A DNA stretch of 64,000 nt, taken from NCBI GenBank assembly GCA_963920575.1, contig OY986973.1, forward strand, positions 21,991,851-22,055,850. Reading direction: 5' to 3'. Of this stretch, positions 1 through 9,483 are shown piece by piece. Every line of letters starts with the position of its first letter. Within the stretch, counting starts at the first letter, position 1. The position numbers were made by a program, and so were the translations under genes. The notes beneath the pieces are model-generated. The model was not told the origin of the DNA and did no database searches. It worked only from the letters and a program-made list of their open reading frames with translations. Source of the stretch: Narthecium ossifragum (lineage: Eukaryota > Streptophyta > Magnoliopsida > Dioscoreales > Nartheciaceae).

Positions 1-3000
1 GAGGGACATAGCTGCAGCAAGACTAGCCAATGCATCTGCCTTTTGGTTTTGTGACCTTGGGACATGCTGGATCTTCAGCTCCCTGAAAGAGCTAATGAGT
101 CCTTTGGCTTTTTGATAGTATGGGACTAATTCTTCCTTTTTGACGGCATACACGCCGAGAAGTTGATTCACAATGAGCTGGGAGTCTCCATAGGCTATAA
201 GCGGATCCATCCCCATTTCTGAGGCTATCTCCAAGCCTATAATGAGAGCTTCATATTCTGCCATATTGTTGGATGAAGCAGATGTTAATGTAAAAGAGTA
301 GGGGATAAGAGCTTGTTCTGGAGTAACAAAGATCAATCCCGCCCCTGCTCCTGACCGCCTGCAGGCTCCGTCGAAGTACATTTCCCAAGAGGACTGAATA
401 TCAATCATGAAGACTTCTTCGTCTGGAAGATCATCATTTAGGACTTCATCATCTGGGATTGGATAAGCAGCAAGGAAGTCAGCCAAAGCTTGTCCCTTGA
501 CTGCCTTCTGTGGAACATATGTTATATCAAACTGGGATAATAACATAGCCCATTTTGCCAGTCGCCCAGATAAGGTCAATTTCTTTAATATATACCGCAA
601 AGGGTCAGCTCTAGAAATGAGTTGTAAAGGGTGCTCCAAAAGATAGTGACGGAGCTTCTGGGTGGCAAATACTAAGGAAAGGCAAATTTTTTCCATTTCT
701 AAATAGTTATGCTCGGGTCCAACCAGAGTTCTACTCAGGTAATAGAGAGCTCTTTCTTTGCCTTCGTTGTCTTGTTGCACCAGTAGGGCACCAAGTGATC
801 CAGGAGAAGTTGCCGTGTATAGAATCAAAGGCTTTCCTTTGATAGGAGAGGCAAGCACTGGTGGATTGATTAAGTACTCTTTAATGCTTTGGAATGCATT
901 TTGGCATATTTCATCCCACTCAAAGGGTGTCCCTTTCTTCATTAGGTGAGAAAAGGGTTTGCAACGTCCCGCCAAGTTTGAGATGAATCTTCGAATATAG
1001 GCTAGCCGACCTTGAAGACTCTTGAGTTCATGAAGATTCCGAGGTGGTGGCATTTCTAGAATGGCCTTGACCTTAGAAGGGTCGACCTCGATTCCTCGTC
1101 TGCGTACTACAAAGCCAAGGAGCTTCCCTGATGTGACACCGAACGCACACTTCATGGGGTTCATTTTCAGATTGTACCGCCTCAGTCTGTGGAAGACTTC
1201 GGTTAGGTGCTTGAAATGATCTTGTCGATGTTTTGTTTTCACCACAAGGTCATCGACGTAGCATTCTACGATGTCGTGTAGAAGGTCACTAAAAATAAAT
1301 GTCATAGCTCTCTGATAGGTAGCTCCGGCATTCTTTAACCCAAATGGCATCACTGTGTAGCAAAATATTCCTTTGGGTGTACGGAAAGTCGTGAGTTCCT
1401 CATCTTCAGACGCCATTTTTATCTGGTTGTAGCCTGAGTATCCATCCATGAAAGAAAGGATTTCATGACCAGTTGTCGCATCCACTATAAGTTCGGATAT
1501 GGGCAATGGGAAATCATCCTTTGGACATGCTTTGTTTAGATCTCTGAAATCTATACAGAGTCTAAGCTTGCCGTTTTTCTTCTTCACAGGTACAATATTT
1601 GCTAGCCACTTTGGATATTGGACCTCTCGAATGAAGTTTGCTTTAATGAGTTTGTCTACTTCTGCGATGATCTTGGGGATCAACTCTGGTCGGAAGCACC
1701 TTTGAGACTGCTTGATTGGATGGATATCTTCCTTTATGGAAAGACGATGGACAGCAACACCGGTATCCAAGCCTGGCATTTCTTTGTAGTTCCACGCGAA
1801 CACATCTTTATTTTGACGAAGGAAGGTCATATATTGTTCCCTTTCGCTTGGCGTCATGTGAGCGCGGATGAAAGTAGGCCGAGGATCATCATCTGTCCCT
1901 AGGTTGATTTCTTCGAGCTCATCAACAGTTGCTTGACCGCCATCTTCGAGTTGGGGAGGCGCTTCTTGGAGATCAATGAGCTCTGTGGAAGTCATGCAGA
2001 CTTGGGATTGATATCCAAGCCCTGCCTTGTGGAAGGGTAGTTTTTCACCATATCGGATAGCCTTTATTTGTTCATCTGAAAGGATATCCTCAAAAGGTTG
2101 CTTTTGATCACGACCTCCACATAAGCCTTCACCATAATTGATATCATACCCCATTTGAGTCATCATGTGAAGTAGCTTCTCGTCATAGAACGGTATAGGT
2201 AGAAATGATCTTTTGGCGGCAGATTGGACCATAGATGCTTGGATGAAGTTAATGGGCTGATTATATTTTGTTTCCCTATTGTCTTCACTTGACTGACCCT
2301 CTTCTTTAATTGGTGGAGGCTTCACATGTGATGGTACCATTTTGGGGAGGGGTATGGGGAAATCTTGAAGAATGGCTTTGGAGAGCTTCTCTTCAATGAC
2401 TTTGAATATGGGGTCCCCTGCTTTCCTCTGGCTACTTGGAATGTAACAATATGTCTTCCTTTTTGGAGGAGGCTTCTTTCCTTGTTGAACATCTGCTGTG
2501 AACCTCTCTGTGAAACCCATTTCCGTAGGAGGTGTGGCGATAGGTGTCTTCAGCTTCAAGGGTGGCTCCAAGTAGAACTTGGCATCTGCAAAGAACGCCT
2601 CCCCTGGTGTGAAGGGCTTCGTATCAGCAAACACCCTCTTGACATCACCTTCGGGGGTTTGGTACTTGAAACATTGGTGAAGTGTTGAAGGGACGACCTT
2701 GTACTCATGGAGCCAAGGTCTTCCTAGTAATGCATTATAAGAGGTACGAGTATCAATAATATGAAAGACAACACTCGTGGCCAAGTCTTGGAATTTTAGG
2801 ACTAGGCGTATAGAGCCGAGAACTTGTTGACCAGCTTGGTTGAAGCCTTGCACTACAATATTACTAGCTGTTAAGTCTAGTGTGTCATACCCCAGTTTAT
2901 GAAGTATTTTGAGTGGCAAGAGATTGATAGCTGACCCACAATCTAGCATTATACATGATGTGGGTACGTCATCGATGTCCCCAGTTACTAATAGTGGCCT

Positions 3001-5040
3001 ATTATGTGGTTTTGAGCCAAGTAGCAAATCATCATCGGTAAACTCGATATTTAGAGTTTCGACTGTAGGGACATCATTTTGGGGGATTTCTTCCCGGTAA
3101 TCGTCGGGAAAAGATAGAGCGATAATAAGAGATTTGCGGAGATCAGAGGAAAGACACAGGGCATCATACACGCTAAGCAGTGATGGTACTTTCTTTAAAT
3201 GAGAAATTACATTGTACTTTACTAACTCCTTAGAGTTTACATTATTTTGGGTTGTAGCTTGTACTGCTTGCGGTACCGGGTTTCTCTCCCTTGGTGGTTG
3301 AGAATCCGGAAGTCGTCGCCCAGAGCGTGTGATGATCTCGTGGACTTCGACATTTTCTTCTTCTGGGAAGCAGAGAGATTGGTCGTCATCTTGAAAGACT
3401 CCTATCGGGAGGCATGGATAGTGGTCCCAAGAGACATCAGTTTCCGGGACATATGGTGTCCTGGTCTGGAGATCCGTGGAAACTCGGTGTATGAAGCAGT
3501 TTATCTCTTCATATGGCATCACCTTTCTCAAGATCTTGTACTTTGGGGCTCTGTATCTTTTCGGCCCTAGTTGCCAGTCTTGAGGGAGTGAGGATCTTGG
3601 GGGGTTGAGCCTGGCTGCTCTAACCCTCTCCTTGAATGCCTTCTTCTTCATCTGCTTCTTGCTGATGTAGGGTCTCCCATACCGATCATAGGATGGCTCT
3701 TCATCGGACAGGGATTCTTCATCATCGGTGTTGGGAGGATGTAAGTCTTCCAATGCTGGCCAAGGACACCCTTCAATAGGTTCGAGGATGGGGGCCATGT
3801 GCACTTCTGTGGGAATGTAGGGAGAGATAGGTGCATGTTCATCTTCACAAGAAGGCATGGAGGGAGGATGCCCCAATTTCTCGATCAGTATTGCTGGAGG
3901 AGTGTACAAATCATCAGGTTCTGAGGAGGGAAATTCGGTGGTAATCATGTGTGTTGATTCCACCTTCTTCCCCTTTTGAAGTTTCTTCAGAAGTCCGGCA
4001 TCCATGACTCCGTCATCAATCAGCTTTTGAATTTTATCTTTGAGGATGAAGCAATCTTGTATGGTGTGACCCAAGATCCTGTGATAGTGGCAATACAGAG
4101 GATCATTGACTTTATCTACTTCTTGAGAACGCCTTGGCTCGGGAAGCTCAAAAAGTCCAAGGTCCTTCAAGCCTCTGAAGATATCTGCGACTTCTTCTCT
4201 AGGAAAAGAGTATTCTTTCTCTATTCTTTCCTTGAGAGTCTTTATTCTTCTTGGAGCAGGCTCCGAAGGCATATCCCTAGGTTGGGCTTGGCCTTTTGGA
4301 GTGTAGACTTCTCTGAGCCTATGATCTTGTGTTGTGGATGTTTGCAACATTGCCTTTCCCTTAGGAGGAGCTTTGTCTTTCTTGACAAACATCTTATCCA
4401 CTGTGCCTGTCTTCCGGGCCACGTGTTGGAGATAATTTTCAATATCAGTGGCCTTGGAGGCCAATTCTTCAAAGGCGAGCGGACGAACGCCTTGCAAGTA
4501 GACTGCCATTTCTGGGCGCAAGTTATTCATGCACATACGTACAGCTTCCGCCTCTGTAATGGGTTGTGGGCAATGGATGCTTAGGTTTCTCCACCTGTTG
4601 ATGAAGTCCGCAGCCTTCTCATGAGAGTTTTGCTCCGTTTGTGTGAGTTCTGTGATCCCCACATTCCTTTGGGTGCTATAAAACCTTTGGAGGAATGCTT
4701 CTTGCATCTGCTCCCAAGAGGTGATGGAGCCTGGTGGTAACTTGCTATACCAGGTGAAAGCTGGGCCAGAGAGGGTCTGCACAAATTGGCGGAGTAATAG
4801 GGCCCCATTGTGAGCTGTATCTTGGCAAGCTGCGAGAAAATGGGCAATGTGCTCATGTGGTGATCCACTCCCATTAAACTTGGCAAATTGAGGTTGCCTA
4901 TAGTTTAATGGAAATGGAACTAAGTCAATTTCTGCTGGATATGGTTTCATGTATCCTTGCCTCGTAGCATATTGAGTTTGCATTTGAAAAGCCCTTATGC
5001 TTTCAGTGATCATCCGCTGCACAGTCTCCAGTGGTACCAT
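1..5040 (-). CDS. Gag-Pol polyprotein (Gag, protease, RT, RNase H), continues off left edge
   Basis: From the ATG at 5040 the minus frame was read through the RT and RNase H half without a stop, and the Gag start is in phase with the YVDD codons at 1249-1260, so this is an open frame of at least 1680 codons with no end inside the window. Gag spans about 5040-3950 and carries a CHYHRILGHTIQDC knuckle (C-x2-H-x5-H-x4-C). A retropepsin-like DCGSA motif lies near 2930. RT spans about 1750-900, with YVDD as the catalytic aspartates. A first RNase H lies about 850-450. A second, with DGAC, AEYEAL and GDS motifs, lies about 400-60 and resembles the archaeal-type RNase H of Tat elements. Integrase would lie beyond the edge. 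The start codon is provisional because the frame is also open upstream to the UAG at 5092-5094. Confidence 0.88.
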   Translation of the reverse strand, partial: MVPLETVQRMITESIRAFQMQTQYATRQGYMKPYPAEIDLVPFPLNYRQPQFAKFNGSGSPHEHIAHFLAACQDTAHNGALLLRQFVQTLSGPAFTWYSKLPPGSITSWEQMQEAFLQRFYSTQRNVGITELTQTEQNSHEKAADFINRWRNLSIHCPQPITEAEAVRMCMNNLRPEMAVYLQGVRPLAFEELASKATDIENYLQHVARKTGTVDKMFVKKDKAPPKGKAMLQTSTTQDHRLREVYTPKGQAQPRDMPSEPAPRRIKTLKERIEKEYSFPREEVADIFRGLKDLGLFELPEPRRSQEVDKVNDPLYCHYHRILGHTIQDCFILKDKIQKLIDDGVMDAGLLKKLQKGKKVESTHMITTEFPSSEPDDLYTPPAILIEKLGHPPSMPSCEDEHAPISPYIPTEVHMAPILEPIEGCPWPALEDLHPPNTDDEESLSDEEPSYDRYGRPYISKKQMKKKAFKERVRAARLNPPRSSLPQDWQLGPKRYRAPKYKILRKVMPYEEINCFIHRVSTDLQTRTPYVPETDVSWDHYPCLPIGVFQDDDQSLCFPEEENVEVHEIITRSGRRLPDSQPPRERNPVPQAVQATTQNNVNSKELVKYNVISHLKKVPSLLSVYDALCLSSDLRKSLIIALSFPDDYREEIPQNDVPTVETLNIEFTDDDLLLGSKPHNRPLLVTGDIDDVPTSCIMLDCGSAINLLPLKILHKLGYDTLDLTASNIVVQGFNQAGQQVLGSIRLVLKFQDLATSVVFHIIDTRTSYNALLGRPWLHEYKVVPSTLHQCFKYQTPEGDVKRVFADTKPFTPGEAFFADAKFYLEPPLKLKTPIATPPTEMGFTERFTADVQQGKKPPPKRKTYCYIPSSQRKAGDPIFKVIEEKLSKAILQDFPIPLPKMVPSHVKPPPIKEEGQSSEDNRETKYNQPINFIQASMVQSAAKRSFLPIPFYDEKLLHMMTQMGYDINYGEGLCGGRDQKQPFEDILSDEQIKAIRYGEKLPFHKAGLGYQSQVCMTSTELIDLQEAPPQLEDGGQATVDELEEINLGTDDDPRPTFIRAHMTPSEREQYMTFLRQNKDVFAWNYKEMPGLDTGVAVHRLSIKEDIHPIKQSQRCFRPELIPKIIAEVDKLIKANFIREVQYPKWLANIVPVKKKNGKLRLCIDFRDLNKACPKDDFPLPISELIVDATTGHEILSFMDGYSGYNQIKMASEDEELTTFRTPKGIFCYTVMPFGLKNAGATYQRAMTFIFSDLLHDIVECYVDDLVVKTKHRQDHFKHLTEVFHRLRRYNLKMNPMKCAFGVTSGKLLGFVVRRRGIEVDPSKVKAILEMPPPRNLHELKSLQGRLAYIRRFISNLAGRCKPFSHLMKKGTPFEWDEICQNAFQSIKEYLINPPVLASPIKGKPLILYTATSPGSLGALLVQQDNEGKERALYYLSRTLVGPEHNYLEMEKICLSLVFATQKLRHYLLEHPLQLISRADPLRYILKKLTLSGRLAKWAMLLSQFDITYVPQKAVKGQALADFLAAYPIPDDEVLNDDLPDEEVFMIDIQSSWEMYFDGACRRSGAGAGLIFVTPEQALIPYSFTLTSASSNNMAEYEALIIGLEIASEMGMDPLIAYGDSQLIVNQLLGVYAVKKEELVPYYQKAKGLISSFRELKIQHVPRSQNQKADALASLAAAMSL

Positions 5041-5091
5041 GTTTGGTGATGGATTACCATGTGGATGCGTCTGATGATTACCATGTAGAGG

Positions 5092-6819
5092 CTATTGTTG
5101 GGGATTGTTTGGAGGGGGTTGTTGGTGACCATGAGGGGGTGAAGAAGTGTTCTCCACATACGAATCATGTTCGTGAGGGATTTGAGCCTTCAAGTTGACT
5201 AGCTCTGCCTCCTTTAGTTGTAGAGCGTTCCTCAGCTGCTCAAGTTCTTCTTCCATCGAGGTGGTAAGAACTTGATAACGTTCTGGTGAAGCTGATTTTT
5301 CCCTTGGGGACTCGGGAGAAGGATGGAACTCTTGCTCAATTGAGGGTTCAGAAACCACATCCTTACTACTTAGAGAGCGGGTGATGCTTCTAGTGTGAGG
5401 ACGGTTCAGATGTGGGTTGATGACGATAAGATCACATGGTTCTTCGACAACAGCCTTCTTTTTCCTTCTCTTGGCGGGGAGGTTTGAAGAATTGTCACTT
5501 GAAGCAGATGGATCATCGTCTTGGACACCGATAGGCATTGCAGCAAAGACATCTAAAGAGTTCTTTTGAGGAACTTCTTTCAGGATGTCGGATCTTCTTA
5601 GTGAAGGAATTTGAGCAGCCCGGCTTCTCCGGATAGTGTGTTGATTTGTTGATGAAGGGATTTGAGCTGGATGAGCTCTTTGGGTGATTTGTTGATTTCT
5701 ATGAATGACCCTGGAAGTCATTCCATAGCAAGGACGTCCCAAGCCCCCATCATAAAATGGCGGGCGATGGACAATATTCTTTTGCTTCTTTTCAGCTTGC
5801 TTCTTGACCCTAGCGGGAAGATGCTTAGGTTCATAATCCTTGATGTTTTGTTGATTTCTATGAATGACCCTGGAAGTCACTCCATAGCAAGGACGTCCCA
5901 AGCCCCCAGCATGAAATGGCGGGCGATGGACAGTATCCTTTTGCTTCTTCTCAGCGTGCCCCCTGACCTTAGCAGGAAGATGCTTATAAGCATTGATGTT
6001 TTGCTTAGGACGAGAAGTGTCAGTGTCGTTTTTCTCGACCCCCTTCTCGATCTGGAGAGCATTCGTCTCGCAGTTGATGTAGTTTATGTAGGCTGTTTCC
6101 ATATCTTGCAGATAAATGTAGTAGCTAGGGAGTCTGGACTCCCAGTACTTCTGTCGGTGCTTGTACTCGGAGTACAAGAACTCGCCTTGATCTCTGGCTG
6201 TGTAGAGATCGGTCTGAGGCTTATTGGCGCATGTCTTGTGTGACTTGTTGATCGCCTTGAGTTGTGCATCAGAGGGTTGAAAGGTTTGAGGATGATTTCT
6301 TCCTTTGGGATCTTCAGTATGTGTTGTGAAGATCTTATGGATGAAAGGGGCCTTGGCAGCCAGCTTCCTTTTTCTCCTTGGGAGAACCATAGTCCAACCT
6401 TCCTCGTCTGCTGTGACGACTTCATGGGGGGCTGGTTGCAGATCTCTTCTAAGGGGGGTGGATCTCAGCTGGTGATCACCTCTGCCTCCTTTGATGACTT
6501 TCTTCGACAGGTGAGCAGTCTTCTCCCGATATTCTTGTCGAACACAGGCTCCACTTGAAGAAGTTTTGATATCAGTTTGCAGCTGGACGCTTGATCCGAC
6601 TGACGGAAGTCTTGTTGTCCCTCGTCGCTTGCGGCGGGATTTGACAGCAGAGGACTCCAAGGGTGGAAGTATTGTTGGAGGTGTTGACGGAGATGTCGTC
6701 AGAGGTGTGAGGGACACCGTTGATGACGCTGAGGACACCGGCATGCCGTCGCTCCCTAGAGGGATGTTGAACCAGAGATCGCCAAAGCAGATGTTGAACG
6801 AAGCCTCGTTGAGCGCCAT
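5092..6819 (-). CDS. Retrotransposon ORF1 upstream of gag, 575 aa
   Basis: This 575-codon frame starts at 6819, shortly after the primer site, and ends in a UAG at 5094-5092. It is in the same frame as the Gag-Pol ORF that follows, so one amber codon is all that separates them. The protein has no enzymatic motif I recognise. It is rich in basic and polar residues and ends in a Pro/Gln-rich tail. It contains a 53-residue tandem duplication (DNA 5691-6008) with the shared core RPPF-x2-GGLGRPCYG. A heptad-like stretch near the end (ELEQLRNALQLKEAELVNL) suggests a short coiled coil. Ogre-type elements are known to carry an extra ORF of unclear role in this position. It may act as an N-terminal extension of Gag if the UAG is read through or is a recent mutation. 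Confidence 0.75.
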   Translation of the reverse strand: MALNEASFNICFGDLWFNIPLGSDGMPVSSASSTVSLTPLTTSPSTPPTILPPLESSAVKSRRKRRGTTRLPSVGSSVQLQTDIKTSSSGACVRQEYREKTAHLSKKVIKGGRGDHQLRSTPLRRDLQPAPHEVVTADEEGWTMVLPRRKRKLAAKAPFIHKIFTTHTEDPKGRNHPQTFQPSDAQLKAINKSHKTCANKPQTDLYTARDQGEFLYSEYKHRQKYWESRLPSYYIYLQDMETAYINYINCETNALQIEKGVEKNDTDTSRPKQNINAYKHLPAKVRGHAEKKQKDTVHRPPFHAGGLGRPCYGVTSRVIHRNQQNIKDYEPKHLPARVKKQAEKKQKNIVHRPPFYDGGLGRPCYGMTSRVIHRNQQITQRAHPAQIPSSTNQHTIRRSRAAQIPSLRRSDILKEVPQKNSLDVFAAMPIGVQDDDPSASSDNSSNLPAKRRKKKAVVEEPCDLIVINPHLNRPHTRSITRSLSSKDVVSEPSIEQEFHPSPESPREKSASPERYQVLTTSMEEELEQLRNALQLKEAELVNLKAQIPHEHDSYVENTSSPPHGHQQPPPNNPQQ

Positions 6820-6962
6820 ATCCCTTGGTCTTGGTCTTGGTCTTGGTGAAGAAATATGTTAGTATGTGAAGATAGTTTGCCATATCCTTCGTTTGAGAAG
6901 GAAAGCATGTTAGTATGTAGGAATTTTAAGGTTCGGATCCAAAGATGAGGGGTAGAGTGTTG

Positions 6963-6980
6963 TCCAACCGGGCGTGCCAG
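6963..6980 (-). promoter_or_regulatory. Primer-binding site candidate
   Basis: Five bases inside the 5' LTR end, the minus strand reads TGGCACGCCCGGTTGGAC. It begins with TGG, the complement of a tRNA CCA end, and has the usual 18-base length and position. I cannot assign the donor tRNA from memory. Confidence 0.65.
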
Positions 6981-7566
6981 ATTTTGTTCGACAATAAAAT
7001 CGCTATCTCGGGGTGAGATGTTTGCCCATTTTATTGTAATCAAAAATCAATTTACATGTGGTGGGAGATTGTGAGAACAACACTCCTGAGTTCCCTGTAT
7101 CATCACAAGCTGCATATCTCTTTCTCTTTGGACATGCATACTCATGATGAGACTGGCAACTCATCATTTACATCCCCGTAGGGAAGACCCCTGATTAAGG
7201 ATCTGAGACTCAAAATCCTATTACATCATCTAAAAAAAGGAAGCAGTAGAAGGGTATTGGGTGGAGGCGGAGCCTCCACCCTCACCTTTGTTGGTGTTGA
7301 TCTACCTTGGTCTTCCTTCTTAATCTCCTGGGAGTTGCTGCAGGTCTTCAAAATTGATAGAGGCTCGGTTGGGGGAACCCCAAGAGCTGAAGAATTTGTT
7401 GTAGGACCTCGTCGATTTGATGAAGGACTTGCTCTAGGAGTTGGTGGTGGGCTTGCTGTGGATCCTTCAGGAGCTGCTGGAGGACTTGGTGTCGGACCCT
7501 TGGGAGTTGATGAAGGAGTTGCTTTAAGATCTCCAAAAGTTGGTGAAGGATTTCCAGAGTTGAAGA

Positions 7567-7820
7567 AACTTCAAGAATCAATAGCGACTCCCAGCGGGTG
7601 GATTGAAGTCCACGTGGGTTTTGCTATCTCTTGAAGAACTTCAAGAATCAATAGCCACTCCCAACGAGTGGATTGAAGTCCACGTGGGTTTTGCTATCTC
7701 TTGAAGAACTTCAAGAATCAATAGCCACTCCCAACTGCTATCTCTTGAAGAACTTCAAGAATCAATAGCCACTCCCAACGGGTGGATTGAAGTCCACGTG
7801 GGTTGTGCTATCTCTTAAAG
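7567..7820. repeat. 70-bp tandem repeats in the LTR
   Basis: The unit beginning AACTTCAAGAATCAATAG starts at 7567, 7637, 7707 and 7751. The first two steps are exactly 70 bp. The third unit lacks 26 bp, so the last step is 44 bp. Each full unit contains a CCACGTGG palindrome (a G-box core, CACGTG). The other copy of this LTR at 22746-25604 lacks the array. Confidence 0.9.
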
Positions 7821-8489
7821 AACTTTCAAGAACACGAAGAACGCGAAGAATAAATTTTAGATTTTTAGAGCTCAACCTCCTCTCTTTCAGAGTGTGACTT
7901 TGCTCTCAAATGCCTCTCGTCCGGTCTCTTTGCCTTCACCCCCTCCCCCTCTATTTATATGTGTTTTGGAGAGGTTTCGGCGGGCTGGTCGAATTTCGAA
8001 AAGTGGTTAGTTGGCTGAGATATTCTCGGTTTGAGAGGAGATTGGAATCTTCTCATTTATTTGGAAGACACGTGTGTGTCAAAGAGCTGAGGGGAGCTCA
8101 AATTCGTTGGGAAATATGGATGTTGTTCCCTCGGAAGTTTTTGTTAACCTACACCCTACCTTATGTTGCTCCTTTGGAACTCTTCCTTAAGCTAAACCCT
8201 ACTCCAAGTCTCCATTTATATGATGCCATGTCACATCTTATCATGCTGATGGAAGGCTTGGACGTAGGTATGCACACTTGTGACTGATTTTAGATTTGAA
8301 TTTTAGTCTGGGGAGTTAGATTTGGCTGGTTAAGAGGGTAGGATTTAGGTAGTTTGGATTTAGGGTCGGGTATATCAAATCTATTTGAATTCAAATTCGA
8401 ATCATGAATTTGAGTTTCAAATTTTATATGTTTGCTCAAATTTTGAATATTTTATTGAATTTTTAAATATTTAAACATGTCGTAGATAA

Positions 8490-9340
8490 TTTACCCTAAT
8501 GCCCTTGGGCAATGGTAAATTACCAGAATACCCTTTTTTATCGATCATATATGTTTTTGGACCGAAATACCCCCAAATCAGATAGAGGTGCCTTTACATA
8601 TATTTTTGGACCATTATACCCCTAGATGACCAAAATACCCTCGCCCCCATAGCTTGTGTAGGATGCCATCGAAGCTTTACAAAGGCTGATATGAGGGTGA
8701 AATTACCAAAATACCATTTTGGTGCTTTGGTTGGTGTAAAGTCCATATATGTTTTGGACAATAATACCCCTAAAGTAGATGATACTTTAAAGGGCGGAGG
8801 ACATATTTGTCCGGTGTACGTGGAAAATATGCATTTTAGAGTAAATGACCAAAATACCCCCGGGGGGCTAAATGATCAAAATACCATTTTTCATGTTTTG
8901 GTTTGTATAGGATGTCTTCAAAACCATCATGAACTATTTTGGAATGTTGTAGTTGGGTCAAGCCTATATTTGGCTAGAATGATCAAAATACCCCTAGAAG
9001 GTAAAACTTACCGAAATACCTTTTATGCTTTCGGTTTGTATAAGATGTTATAAAAACCATACGGGGATATTTCTTAGATATTGTAGGAATCCTGAACACG
9101 TATTTTAGTCAAAATTCCCAAAATACCCCTGGTGGGCAAAATTACCAAAATGCCCCCGAGTCTACTTAGCTTTTGTAGGATGCCGTAAAAGCTATATAGG
9201 GTTATGATAGGATATTTTAGAGAGTCCAGGAATGTATTTTGCCCTGAATTCCTAAAATACCCTTGGGCGGGTAAAATTATCAAAACACCCTTTGTTCTCC
9301 CGATTTGTGTAGGATACCATCAAAACCGTGGAGAATCGCA
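8490..9340. repeat. Degenerate ~120-bp repeats in the LTR U3 side
   Basis: Several diverged units recur, each with a CAAAATACCCC-type segment, a TTACCAAAATACC segment and a GTATAGGATG-type segment followed by a direct or complementary AAAACCAT block. The same units appear in the solo LTR at about 22890-23165 and 24630-24740, so they are an old feature of this LTR family. Confidence 0.7.
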
Positions 9341-9483
9341 TATAGAGCAATATATGGGCGCTCTATGAGCATTCGGGTCTGTTTGCTTGGTGATGTGTCT
9401 TTGAGGAGTGTTTAAGACGAGTAGGGGCAATTTCGTAAATACTCCAAAATTTGACCTTAGTCAAAATTGGTGTCTACAGGAGT

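Larger units (their letters stand above)
1..9478 (-). mobile_element. Ty3/gypsy LTR retrotransposon (Tat/Ogre-like), 5' portion
   Basis: Reading the minus strand from 9478 leftwards, the sequence shows a 5' LTR (9478-6986), a primer-binding-site candidate, an ORF1, and a gag-protease-reverse transcriptase-RNase H frame that runs past position 1. The 3' LTR lies outside the window. Placement in Ty3/gypsy rests on the Gag core, a YVDD reverse transcriptase and the order of domains. Two successive RNase H-like regions and an extra ORF ahead of gag are known traits of the Tat/Ogre lineage, so that assignment is an inference. The bases after the LTR (9479-9483, GGAGT) should be the target duplication; its partner is off-window. 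The uninterrupted polyprotein frame suggests a fairly recent insertion. Confidence 0.9.
6986..9478 (-). repeat. 5' LTR of the Ty3/gypsy element (2493 bp)
   Basis: On the minus strand the LTR begins TGTAGACACCAATTTTGAC at 9478 and ends GTCGAACA at 6986, so it has TG...CA termini. The same start and end sequences bound the solo LTR at 22746-25604 on the other strand, which fixes both ends independently. The LTR is inflated by internal repeats: a degenerate array of about 120-bp units around 8490-9340, and 70-bp units at 7567-7820. Confidence 0.92.

Noticed and set aside
5662..6862. Plus-strand frames over ORF1
   Set aside because: Antisense shadows of the retrotransposon ORF1.
7567..7820. CRISPR-like repeat array
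   Set aside because: Repeats are directly adjacent with no unique spacers and lie in a plant LTR.
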